Under the pieces are notes generated by a model. That model did no database searches, was not told the DNA's origin, and was given only the letters and a program-made list of their open reading frames with translations. The translations under genes were made by a program, and so were the position numbers. From contig NZ_JBLKNZ010000001.1 of assembly GCF_051414115.1 (NCBI RefSeq), positions 1,984,001-2,048,000 of the forward strand: DNA of 64,000 bases, in the 5' to 3' direction. The DNA comes from Halovenus marina. Its GTDB lineage: Archaea > Halobacteriota > Halobacteria > Halobacteriales > Haloarculaceae. Shown piece after piece: positions 51,356 to 59,763 of the stretch (position 1 is the first letter of the stretch; the number at the start of each line of letters is the position of its first letter).

Positions 51356-53335
51356 CTATTTCCCCTCGAACTCGGGGTCGTCGTCGCTTTGCATCTTCGA
51401 GACGCCTTCGAGGAAGTCCTCGGTGCCGACGAGATGCCCGAAGGCCTGTGCTTCGATTTCGAGTCCAGCGTCCATATCGTCTCGCCCGGCGAGGAACGCT
51501 CGCTTCGTGTACTCCTGGGCCAGCGGCGGCCCGGCGGCCAGATCCGCGGCGAGTTCGAGCGCACGCTCTTCGAGTTCGTCGTTGTCGACGACTCGGTTGA
51601 CGAAGCCGAAGTCAGCCATCCGCTCGGCGTCGTAGTGGTCGGTCGTGAAGATGATCTCTTTGGCGCGACTCTCACCGATGAGGTGTTTCAGTCGCTGGGT
51701 GCCGCCCCACGCAGGCAGGATGCCGAGATCGTGTTCGGGCTGGCCGAACGTCGCCCGCTCCGTGGCGACGCGCATGTCCGCACAGGCCGCCATCTCCATG
51801 CCGCCGCCGAGCGCGTAGCCGTCGATACCGGCGACCACGGGCATCGAGAGTTCCTCCAGACGACCCCACGTACTCTGGCCCTTCCGGCCGAGTTTGATCG
51901 CGTCGATGGGGTTCGCGTTGCCCGCCATGCCGACTGCGTCCGCTCCGGCGCAGAACGCGCGGTCGCCCGCACCGGTTATCAGCACCGCCCGCACCTCGTC
52001 GTTGTCCTCCAGTTCGTCGAGTGCTGCGTCGAACTCGTCGAGAAGCTCTGGGGTGACGGTGTTCAGCTGGTGTGGCCGGTCGAGAATTAGCTGTCCAACG
52101 CTGTCACCGGGATACTCGACGCGGATAGTCTCGTACTCGGTGGCCCCCGCATCGACCTCCTCTTCGCCCCCGTAGAAGCCGCCGTCCTCGGCGGCGGCGC
52201 GGAGCCCGTCAGCGACCTCGTACCGGGCCGCGCCGGTCTCCTCGTGAGCCGATTCGAGCGTCTCGACGAGTCGGTCGAGACCAGCGTCGTCAGCCAACTG
52301 GGCCGGTCCCTCGGGGAAGGCAGCCCCGAGTTGCAGGGCTCTGTCGATGTCTTCCGGTGGGGCAACCTCCTTTTCGAGCAGCTTTCCGACCTCGTTCGCC
52401 ATGGCCGCGAGCAGGCGGAGCTTGACGTCCTCTCGAACGCTGTCCGGCGGGATGTCGACGCCACCGTTGTCGTAATCGTAGAACCCGGCTCCGGTCTTCT
52501 TCCCGAGCTTGTCTTCGTCGACCGTTCGCACGAGCAGTGGCGCGGGCTCGTAGGCCGCCCCCAGTTCCTCGTGCATATATTCGAGAATATGGAGGATGAC
52601 GTCGGTTCCCACCTGGTCACTGAGTTCGAACGCGCCCATCGGCAGACCGATGTCGTATTTCGTCGTCGAGTCCACTTCTGCTATCGTCGTTGTGTCGTTC
52701 TCGATGAGCCAGCAAGCCTCGTTCAGCAACGGAACCAGTATCCGATTGGCGACGAAGCCGGGTTCGTCCTTGCGCACCCGAACAGGGGTCTTGTCCATCG
52801 ACTCCGCGAGTTGCTCGATCACGTCGAGCGTCTCCTCTGTGGTGTGTGCGCCACTTATCACCTCGACGAGTTCCATCCGAACGGGCGGGTTGAAAAAGTG
52901 CATTCCACAGAACTGCTCGGGGCGGTCGGTCGCTTCGGAGAGTTCCGTGATCGACAGGCTCGACGTGTTCGAGGTGAAGATGGCGTCCGCTGGCGCGAAC
53001 TCGTCGAGTTCCCCGTACACCTCCCGCTTGATGTCCATGTTCTCGACGATTGCCTCGATGACGACGTCCGTGTCAGCGACAGATTCCTCCAGGTCGACCA
53101 GTGGCGTCACCCGTTCGAGTGCGGCGTTAGCGTCCTCCTGACTGATCCGGTCGTTCTCAGCGAGTTTACCGAGGCTCCACTCGATCTGGTCGTAGCCGTC
53201 CTCGACGAGTTCCGCCTCGATGTCGCGGAGGCGTACCTCGTAGCCCGCGAGCGCGGCGACTTCTGCGATACCGTGGCCCATCGTTCCCGCACCGAGAACG
53301 GTGATCGTCTCGATGTCCTCGAACGCTTTTGTCAT
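51356..53335 (-). CDS. 3-hydroxyacyl-CoA dehydrogenase / enoyl-CoA hydratase fusion
   Basis: A 659-residue bifunctional fatty-acid beta-oxidation enzyme. Residues about 1-385 form a hydroxyacyl-CoA dehydrogenase with NAD-binding VLGAGTMGHG (13-22) and FFNPPVRMELVEVI. Residues about 400-659 form an enoyl-CoA hydratase with both catalytic Glu residues: GGGMEMAACAD and QPEHDLGILPAWGG. This order (dehydrogenase first) is typical of archaeal and some bacterial fusions, the reverse of bacterial FadB. The ATG at 53333-53335 (MTKAFEDIETI) is chosen over an upstream ATG, whose extension is unlike the family. The substrate range is unknown. Confidence 0.95.
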   Translation of the reverse strand: MTKAFEDIETITVLGAGTMGHGIAEVAALAGYEVRLRDIEAELVEDGYDQIEWSLGKLAENDRISQEDANAALERVTPLVDLEESVADTDVVIEAIVENMDIKREVYGELDEFAPADAIFTSNTSSLSITELSEATDRPEQFCGMHFFNPPVRMELVEVISGAHTTEETLDVIEQLAESMDKTPVRVRKDEPGFVANRILVPLLNEACWLIENDTTTIAEVDSTTKYDIGLPMGAFELSDQVGTDVILHILEYMHEELGAAYEPAPLLVRTVDEDKLGKKTGAGFYDYDNGGVDIPPDSVREDVKLRLLAAMANEVGKLLEKEVAPPEDIDRALQLGAAFPEGPAQLADDAGLDRLVETLESAHEETGAARYEVADGLRAAAEDGGFYGGEEEVDAGATEYETIRVEYPGDSVGQLILDRPHQLNTVTPELLDEFDAALDELEDNDEVRAVLITGAGDRAFCAGADAVGMAGNANPIDAIKLGRKGQSTWGRLEELSMPVVAGIDGYALGGGMEMAACADMRVATERATFGQPEHDLGILPAWGGTQRLKHLIGESRAKEIIFTTDHYDAERMADFGFVNRVVDNDELEERALELAADLAAGPPLAQEYTKRAFLAGRDDMDAGLEIEAQAFGHLVGTEDFLEGVSKMQSDDDPEFEGK

Positions 53336-53626
53336 ACGTTCCTGTAGTCTCCCGCGTCGACTTTCAACGTTGTCTTTTTTGGAACGAACAACAGAGCCTG
53401 AGTTTATTCCCGGAGTGAGATTGTCGTCACGCCACCGATAAAAGACCACGATTTGACGGACAAATATTCATCCTCGTCACAGCGCAAGGTTCAGTTGCCG
53501 GACATCAACCACCGCTGTCCGGTGCTGGGGACGTTTGTGCATCAGGTCACGCCCGTTTGGATGGCTCGAATCGGTGTCCGATTGCGGCCGCGTTCGTCCC
53601 CCCTGTCTGTCGCTTTTCGGAAGCGA

Positions 53627-55456
53627 TCACCCGAACAGTCGCTGGAGTAACCCGCGTCTGTGCGGCCGTTCGGCGAGCAACACCGAACTGTCGACTTCCT
53701 CGATGACCTTGAGGTGAAGCGACCCGCGTGCGAGTCGGGAGATCATCCCGCGTTCGGTCGCTCCAATAAGCACCAACCCGGGGTCGGGAGCCTCGCGTGC
53801 GATTGCGCGTTCGACGTCACCGCTGTCGTCGATGATCTGCTCTGTGTCCGCCAGATCCCGTTCGGCCGCCCACTCTTCGAGGAACTGTTCGCCTGCCTCC
53901 CGCTCGGCAGGGCTGTCGACGACGTGGAGTAATCTGACGGTGCTGCCGACGCTGTCACGAAGCGCCCGGGCGACGTCGGCGCTGAGGTCCGAATCGGGAC
54001 CACCAGCGGTCGGCAGCAACACCTCGGAGGTGTCGAGCCCTCTGTCTCTGAGCACGAGGAAATCACAGGGGAGCGTGCTCGTCAACTCGTCTATCGGGCG
54101 GCCGCTTCGGAGCGTTCCCCAGCTATCGTTTTCGTCCCAGTCCATCACCACGAGATCCGCCTTGTCCTGTCTGGCCTGGCTGAATATCTCCTCGAAGGAG
54201 TTGTAGGACACGACAGTCGAGGCCTCGATGGCGATATCCTCGTAGTCGAGCGAGTCCTGCAAGGCAGTCAGTCGCTTTTTCGACTCCGAGGTGATGCGAG
54301 AGCGCTGCCGTCCGGTGTACTCGTAGGTCGTCCCGCGTGGCATCTGGACGATATGGACGAGATGCACCGTTGCCGAGGGCTTCTGGTCTGCGATCGTGCA
54401 GGCGAGTTCGACGAGGCGGGTGTCTGTCCGCGGATTCGAGACCGGAACCATCAGACGAAACGCGTCGTCGCTCACTGGAGCGCCCGTCCGCTCGTGGGTG
54501 TCGATCAGCGGGACGTACGACCGTCCGGCGAACCGACCGAACAGCCACTCCCGCTTTGAGAGTTTGGTTATCTCGCTGTCGTACATCGACCCGAGGCGAC
54601 TCTCACTCGTCTGGTAGTAGTTGACGACCGTGACGAGCACCACGCCCCCGATGGTGTTCCCGAGCAGAACGGGGATCACGAAATCCGTCATTCCGAGCGC
54701 TACGCCGACTTCTCCCAGCAGGAGGAGATAACACATCTCGGTGAACGAGACGACGGAGTGATACAGGTTGCCAAGCGGGATACAGAGAAATGCGAGGTAG
54801 ACGACGATGAGCCGAGAGATGGTATCACGCGAGGCGTATTCGACCCAGACGACGCCAGCGACGACGAGTCCAGCGACGGCACCTTTCGTGAACAGCGAGA
54901 AGGCGCTTTCGTCGATACCGCTCTGCGATATCTGCATCGCAGCCACGTCAGCGCCGCCCGTGAGGACACCCCCGTGTGCGAGAACGATGGCACCGATCGC
55001 ACCGCCTGTGAAGTTTCCGAGGAGGACGATAGACCAGTTCCGGAGCAGGGCGGGGATGCTCGCGAAGCGTTCGAGCGTCAGCGCGACTGGCGGGAGGGTG
55101 TTCTCCGTGTAGAGTTGATAGCCGCCGATGATGATGTATATAAAGCCGATCGGATACAGAAGCGAGGCAACGACGGAGTTGTACCCGACGACTGAATCAC
55201 CGGTGACCTCGCCGGTCGTCGCTATCATCGAGGAGTAGACGAGAACTGTGATCGTAATCGCCAGTCCGCCAGCCAACCCTGCAAAGAACAGCTCCCGACG
55301 GCTTGATGTGATCTCCTCGTCGGCGGCGGCGATGATCCGCTGGAACACCTCGTCGGACGAAAATCTGTCACGGACGAGTGCGCCCTCCGCCGGAACCCCG
55401 CTCTCCGAGGTCTGCGCTCGCTCGTCAGCGGTATCAGCGCCCTCAGAACCGCTCAT
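53627..55456 (-). CDS. Formate/nitrite-transporter domain fused to tandem UspA domains
   Basis: A 609-residue membrane protein. Residues about 30-300 are an FNT-type channel with six membrane segments, including LLGNFTGGAIGAIVLAHGG and a final LLGNTIGGVVLVTVV. Residues about 320-600 contain two universal-stress-protein domains (FLVLRDRGLDTSEVLLPTAG; LVLIGATERGMISRLARGSL with the ATP-binding G-x2-G-x9-G(S/T) pattern). The cytoplasmic Usp pair may regulate anion transport by nucleotide binding. The ATG at 55454-55456 is chosen; one four codons upstream is equally close. The gene is single. Confidence 0.88.
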   Translation of the reverse strand: MSGSEGADTADERAQTSESGVPAEGALVRDRFSSDEVFQRIIAAADEEITSSRRELFFAGLAGGLAITITVLVYSSMIATTGEVTGDSVVGYNSVVASLLYPIGFIYIIIGGYQLYTENTLPPVALTLERFASIPALLRNWSIVLLGNFTGGAIGAIVLAHGGVLTGGADVAAMQISQSGIDESAFSLFTKGAVAGLVVAGVVWVEYASRDTISRLIVVYLAFLCIPLGNLYHSVVSFTEMCYLLLLGEVGVALGMTDFVIPVLLGNTIGGVVLVTVVNYYQTSESRLGSMYDSEITKLSKREWLFGRFAGRSYVPLIDTHERTGAPVSDDAFRLMVPVSNPRTDTRLVELACTIADQKPSATVHLVHIVQMPRGTTYEYTGRQRSRITSESKKRLTALQDSLDYEDIAIEASTVVSYNSFEEIFSQARQDKADLVVMDWDENDSWGTLRSGRPIDELTSTLPCDFLVLRDRGLDTSEVLLPTAGGPDSDLSADVARALRDSVGSTVRLLHVVDSPAEREAGEQFLEEWAAERDLADTEQIIDDSGDVERAIAREAPDPGLVLIGATERGMISRLARGSLHLKVIEEVDSSVLLAERPHRRGLLQRLFG

Positions 55457-55530
55457 GAACGGTATCACACCCGGCCGATACTAATACCGTTGGGTTTCCG
55501 ACCTGTCGACCGAGGCGCGAGTGACCCGAC

Positions 55531-56859
55531 TCACTCCGCTCGGTCCGGTGCGGTCGCGTCCGCGACAGTTCGCGACCGCGCTGTGACCGTACGGTGTCGC
55601 AACCCGAACACGATGGCTGCACCGACGACGACCAGTCCGCCAGCGACGCCGAATGCGATCAGGTAGCCAGCGGTCGCGAGCCAGCCACCCAGGAGACTCC
55701 CGATACCACCGGCGAGCGCGCCGAGAGCGGCGTAGACGCCCAGCGCTTCCCCGCGGATCGCTTCCGGTGCGAGTGCGGTCACGAGCGTGCCAGCCGTGAC
55801 AGCGATGACCGCCCACGTGACGCCGATGAGCGCGAACACGACGGCGGCGACACCGAGACCGAGCGGCGTCGAACCGAGCGCTCCACCGACCAGCGCAACG
55901 GTCGGCAACAACCCGCCGCGGAGGAGCAACCCCGCACTCTGTAGTGTGGGAACGTTCTGGCGTCTGGCGAGCGCTCCGGCCCCATCGAAGAAGACAGCCG
56001 CGCCGACACTCGAAACCAGATAGAGGACGAACACCACACCCGATCCGAAGCCGGTGTCTGTCAGATACGCCGGGAGCGGCGCAAAGAAGGCCGCAAACCC
56101 GGTGAAAAAGAGGACAACAGCGCCGAAATACAGCGCCAGCAACGGGGTGAACCGACGGGCGAACGCTCGCGGGTTCAGCCCCGAAAGCCGTCCCCAGCCA
56201 AGCGTGAACGGGGAGACAGCCGTGCGGACGCTGAATCTGTCTGCGCCCCGAAGCGCTCGCTGCAGACGCCGCCGGTCGACGCGGCGCTTGGGTCTCGGGT
56301 CCAGCGGGAGCGACCGAGCACTAAGCACCAGCGCAGCACCCGCACAGGCTGCGGTGAACGCGAGAAAGTATCGCTGGACCGTGACCGGTTCCGCCATCCC
56401 GCGTGCACCCATCGTCCAGACCGCACCGAGGGCGAGCCCGAGGGCCCATCCGACCCCCTGTGACTTGTTCAACAGCGCGATCCGTTCACTCCAGGCCTGT
56501 GGGTTCGCACCCGCCACGACAAGCAGCGTCAGCACGGGCGTCGCGGCCGCGAACGCGAACCAGACCACCGCGTTCGCGACGATGACGAGTCCGATCGAAG
56601 ACAAAAACGGGACGAGCGCGAGCATGGCGACGATCATCGCAAGCGCGGCGAGCACCAGCCCCCGCTGATTTCCCGTCCGGTCGGCCAACCGTCCGAAGAC
56701 GAGTGCGCCGGGGACGCCGACAAAGGCTGCGGCCGACGCGAGGAGACCGAGCGTGAACGGGTCACCGCCCAGTTGGACGACGTACAAGGGCACGATAAGC
56801 GACGCACCACCGAGCGCGACCGAGGCGAGTCCCCACGCGGTGAGCCAACCCTTTGCCAT
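55531..56859 (-). CDS. MFS transporter
   Basis: A 442-residue major facilitator superfamily permease with about twelve membrane segments. The family motif A appears as GALVFGRLADRTGNQRG between helices 2 and 3. A basic cytoplasmic loop (RPKRRVDRRRLQRALRG) separates the halves. The substrate cannot be told; multidrug or sugar export are common for this subgroup. The ATG at 56857-56859 is chosen since the upstream in-frame region is Arg-rich and unlike a membrane protein. Confidence 0.9.
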   Translation of the reverse strand: MAKGWLTAWGLASVALGGASLIVPLYVVQLGGDPFTLGLLASAAAFVGVPGALVFGRLADRTGNQRGLVLAALAMIVAMLALVPFLSSIGLVIVANAVVWFAFAAATPVLTLLVVAGANPQAWSERIALLNKSQGVGWALGLALGAVWTMGARGMAEPVTVQRYFLAFTAACAGAALVLSARSLPLDPRPKRRVDRRRLQRALRGADRFSVRTAVSPFTLGWGRLSGLNPRAFARRFTPLLALYFGAVVLFFTGFAAFFAPLPAYLTDTGFGSGVVFVLYLVSSVGAAVFFDGAGALARRQNVPTLQSAGLLLRGGLLPTVALVGGALGSTPLGLGVAAVVFALIGVTWAVIAVTAGTLVTALAPEAIRGEALGVYAALGALAGGIGSLLGGWLATAGYLIAFGVAGGLVVVGAAIVFGLRHRTVTARSRTVADATAPDRAE

Positions 56860-56956
56860 ACGCTCCGGTGGAGGGACTGGAGTAAAAACACTCTGGCTGG
56901 ACCGGAACGTCGGTCCGGCTGTTTCAGATCCTACCTGTGTTTGGGTTATGCGTCGT

Positions 56957-57145
56957 CTAGTTGTCCTCGTCCTCGTCGCGGAAATTATCCACCTTCTGTT
57001 CGAGGGCATCGATCGCTTCGCGAACCTCCTTCGTCGCCTTCGAGCCCGCTGATTTTCCGCTTTCTGCGGCGTCATCGACCTCCGTTCGGATCTTGTCTAT
57101 CGCGGTGTCGATGCGATCAAAGCGGTCGCTATCCTTGTCAGACAT
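56957..57145 (-). CDS. Small acidic helical protein (62 aa)
   Basis: A 62-residue protein beginning MSDKDSDRFDRIDTAIDKIR, predicted to form a long helix (coiled coil) with a charged tail EDEDN. Very acidic and short like many haloarchaeal microproteins; I do not recognise a family. It lies alone between the DHH gene and the MFS gene on the same strand. Confidence 0.6.
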   Translation of the reverse strand: MSDKDSDRFDRIDTAIDKIRTEVDDAAESGKSAGSKATKEVREAIDALEQKVDNFRDEDEDN

Positions 57146-57231
57146 CGCGTTCGGATGATACGTTCGCCAGCCTGATGAAAGTGGTGGCTACGTACATTCA
57201 AAACAGGCCAAACGTGTGGCAGGTGGTCCGG

Positions 57232-58269
57232 TCACGAAGGCTCAGACCCTCGCTCACCCTCCTCCGGCTGAAGGTTGAGTGCAGACAGGAGACGTGACGT
57301 GACCACCCCCTGAACGATGGCAGTCAGGTGTTCGTCGTCGGTGGCGACATCGGCAAATATCCCGAGCGGTATCTCGCCGCCCGCCATCTCCCGGTGGCCG
57401 CCAGCACTGCCCACATCTGAGAAGGCCTCGTCGAGTACGTTACCGATGTTGTGTCGCGAATCCGTCGAACGCGCGCTCAGGTGGATGCTCTCGTCGACGA
57501 TGCCGAAGACGATGGCCGTCTCGACACCCTCAAGGGTAGCGAGATAATCCGCCGCCTGCGGGAGGGCGTCACGCTCGTTCGTCATGCCGACGTGCGTGAT
57601 GAGTACGGACCCGCGAACCATCCGATTCTCGATTGCCTGTCCAATCGCATCAACGGTCGCACCGGTGACGGACGGACTCGACAGCTTCCGGAGCAGGTCA
57701 AGATCAGCGGCGTCGTGGAGATACCCCGCGGCACTGTACTCCTCACCTGTCGCGCCGCGGAGAAAGCCGAGTGTCTCGCGGCGGATCGCAAACAGCAGCG
57801 CAGTTGCGAGGACCGAATCGAGTTCGAGATCGAAGGCCCTGACATGCTCGGTGAGAATCGTCGCCGTCGCACCGGCCGCCTCACGGTGGTCGACGAAACG
57901 TGCGTCGATCGACTCCGCAGGGTGGTGGTCGATGACGATATCGACCGGTGTGCCCTTCGGAACGCGGTTGTTCGACCCCGGGATCGAGTGATCGACGAAG
58001 GCAAGCAGCGATCCCTCCGGCCGGTCGCGGACCGACGCCTCGTCGAACTCCCGCAAGTCGATGTCGAGCAGATTGATGAACGCGCGGTTCTGCTGGTGGG
58101 AGATGTTGCCGCTGTAGAGGATGCGTCGCTCGTCGATGCCGACCGACGCGGCGATCCGACCGAGCGCCAGCGCGCTTGCGAGACAGTCCGGGTCCGGATT
58201 GTTGTGACAGACGATGGTGAGTTCCTCGCCCGCCAGCAGAACCTTCCGAAGCGACTCCACGTTGCTCAT
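57232..58269 (-). CDS. DHH family phosphoesterase
   Basis: A 345-residue DHH/DHHA1 phosphoesterase. CHNNPDPDCLASALAL gives H22, D26 and D28; SLLAFVDHS supplies a further Asp (about D93); the DHH motif is VIDHHP (114-116); the C-terminal GGHREMAGGEI is the DHHA1 substrate-binding GG-H motif. Members act as oligoribonucleases or cyclic-dinucleotide phosphodiesterases; in haloarchaea several paralogues exist and this one cannot be assigned. The start at 58269 gives a standard length. Confidence 0.9.
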   Translation of the reverse strand: MSNVESLRKVLLAGEELTIVCHNNPDPDCLASALALGRIAASVGIDERRILYSGNISHQQNRAFINLLDIDLREFDEASVRDRPEGSLLAFVDHSIPGSNNRVPKGTPVDIVIDHHPAESIDARFVDHREAAGATATILTEHVRAFDLELDSVLATALLFAIRRETLGFLRGATGEEYSAAGYLHDAADLDLLRKLSSPSVTGATVDAIGQAIENRMVRGSVLITHVGMTNERDALPQAADYLATLEGVETAIVFGIVDESIHLSARSTDSRHNIGNVLDEAFSDVGSAGGHREMAGGEIPLGIFADVATDDEHLTAIVQGVVTSRLLSALNLQPEEGERGSEPS

Positions 58270-58319
58270 ACGACAGTTACGGCCCGGGCCGGTACAAGTG
58301 TACTGGGCCGGTCATGCAC

Positions 58320-59696
58320 TCAACCGTCTCGGTTTTCGCCGTCGTCCCCCATGGCGCGTGACTCGCCCAGCGTCGCAATCTCGTCGTTGATGTCCGCGCC
58401 GGAACTCTCACCCGGCAGGATATCACCGAGCGACGCGCCGAAGGAGGCGACTGTCCAGACGACGCTGATGCGTGCCAGCGCGACGACCGGGTCCTGCCAG
58501 TTGTCGACCCGTCCCCACATCGTCATCAGCGCCGCCGCAGTCAGAAAGGAGACGGCTGCGATGCCGACCAGTCGACGGGGGATGAGACCGAATATCGGTC
58601 GATTCACCTGCACGTCCTGCGGCCCGGCCCAGTACACGAGCGCCAGAATCATCACCAGCACGAACGCCGCGTTGACGAGAAAGAACACGGGAAAGATGCC
58701 GATCTGAAAGGAGAGAAAGAAGTCGGCAATCTCGAAGACACCGTCTTCGACGAGAAACGGAATCGCAAAGACGACGCTTCCGACGAAGGCCTCGGCGATG
58801 TCCCGCGAGGTGTACTTCTGGATTCTGTCGCCGAAGGTGTTGTCGAGTGTCGCCTGTATCGTCTCCGTTCTGATCTGGTGTACCGCCTCGCGGTTCGCGG
58901 CGTCGCTGACGGCCAGTTCGAGGTCGTCGAACTGCTCGTGAAGCGCGTCGACGAGTTCGCCGTCGCTCATCTGCCGTACCGACTCGGGGAGTTCCTCGAC
59001 GGTGACGACATCGAGGGAAGACTGTGTCCCCGAAGCCGCGGTCGCTTCGACGTGTTCGCGCTGCACGACCGCCGGGCGTGGTTCGTTGTTCGAGACGATG
59101 TCACCGAGCGCGGCACCGAGCGATCCAACCGTCCAGAGTACGTTGATGCGCGCGATTGCCTCGATCGGTGACTCCCACCCACCGACGCGTCCCCAGACGG
59201 TCATCAAAAGCGTCGCGACGGCAAAGGAGATAGTGAGCACGACGATCATCCGAATCGGGACGACGCCGAACAGCACCGCAGTCTCCTCCTGGTCCTGCCC
59301 GGTCCACTCGATGAGTGCGTAGGTCATCAAAAAGACAAACAGCGTATTTACGATCAGAAAGACCGGCACACCGGCGAGCGTGAACTCGAAGAGGTAGTCG
59401 GCGATGTCGAAGATGCCGTCCTCGACGAGCAGCGGCGAGGCGAAGATGACGCTGCCGACGAAGGCCTCGGCGGCATCTCGTCTCGTCAGGTCGCGAACGC
59501 CCGAATCGATCAGTCCCCGCTCGTGTGCTTCGACCAGCAACTGCTTGACGTCGTGCACTTCCGCTCGGGTCTCGGACTCCTCGCGGTATCCCGGCAGCTC
59601 TCGCAGGTCGGCGAACAGATCCTCGATGGTGGCTGGCGATTGGTCTTCGGGCGGTTCCGGATCGGTTGCTGCCGGTGACGACGAGTGGCCGGACAT
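58320..59696 (-). CDS. DUF2391 family membrane protein, internally duplicated
   Basis: A 458-residue integral membrane protein built of two related halves. AEAFVGSVIFASPLLVEDGIF with DIADYLFEF (about 70-100) recurs as AEAFVGSVVFAIPFLVEDGVF with EIADFFLSF (about 285-315), each followed by a hydrophobic segment and an Ile/Val-rich helix pair. The halves match the DUF2391/TIGR02587-type unit. Function unknown. Only 50 bp separate it from the DHH gene on the same strand, so co-transcription is likely. Confidence 0.85.
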   Translation of the reverse strand: MSGHSSSPAATDPEPPEDQSPATIEDLFADLRELPGYREESETRAEVHDVKQLLVEAHERGLIDSGVRDLTRRDAAEAFVGSVIFASPLLVEDGIFDIADYLFEFTLAGVPVFLIVNTLFVFLMTYALIEWTGQDQEETAVLFGVVPIRMIVVLTISFAVATLLMTVWGRVGGWESPIEAIARINVLWTVGSLGAALGDIVSNNEPRPAVVQREHVEATAASGTQSSLDVVTVEELPESVRQMSDGELVDALHEQFDDLELAVSDAANREAVHQIRTETIQATLDNTFGDRIQKYTSRDIAEAFVGSVVFAIPFLVEDGVFEIADFFLSFQIGIFPVFFLVNAAFVLVMILALVYWAGPQDVQVNRPIFGLIPRRLVGIAAVSFLTAAALMTMWGRVDNWQDPVVALARISVVWTVASFGASLGDILPGESSGADINDEIATLGESRAMGDDGENRDG

Positions 59697-59763
59697 GCTA
59701 CGGGTATCCGGGTTTCGGACATGGCGGATAAATACTTACGCCCGAGTTGTCGAACGGTTCGAC

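Noticed and set aside
53498..53522. Hairpin CCGGACA/TGTCCGG as a regulator site
   Set aside because: A 7-bp stem with an 11-nt loop in a 290-bp spacer between two same-strand genes; no T-run or second copy, so no function can be argued.
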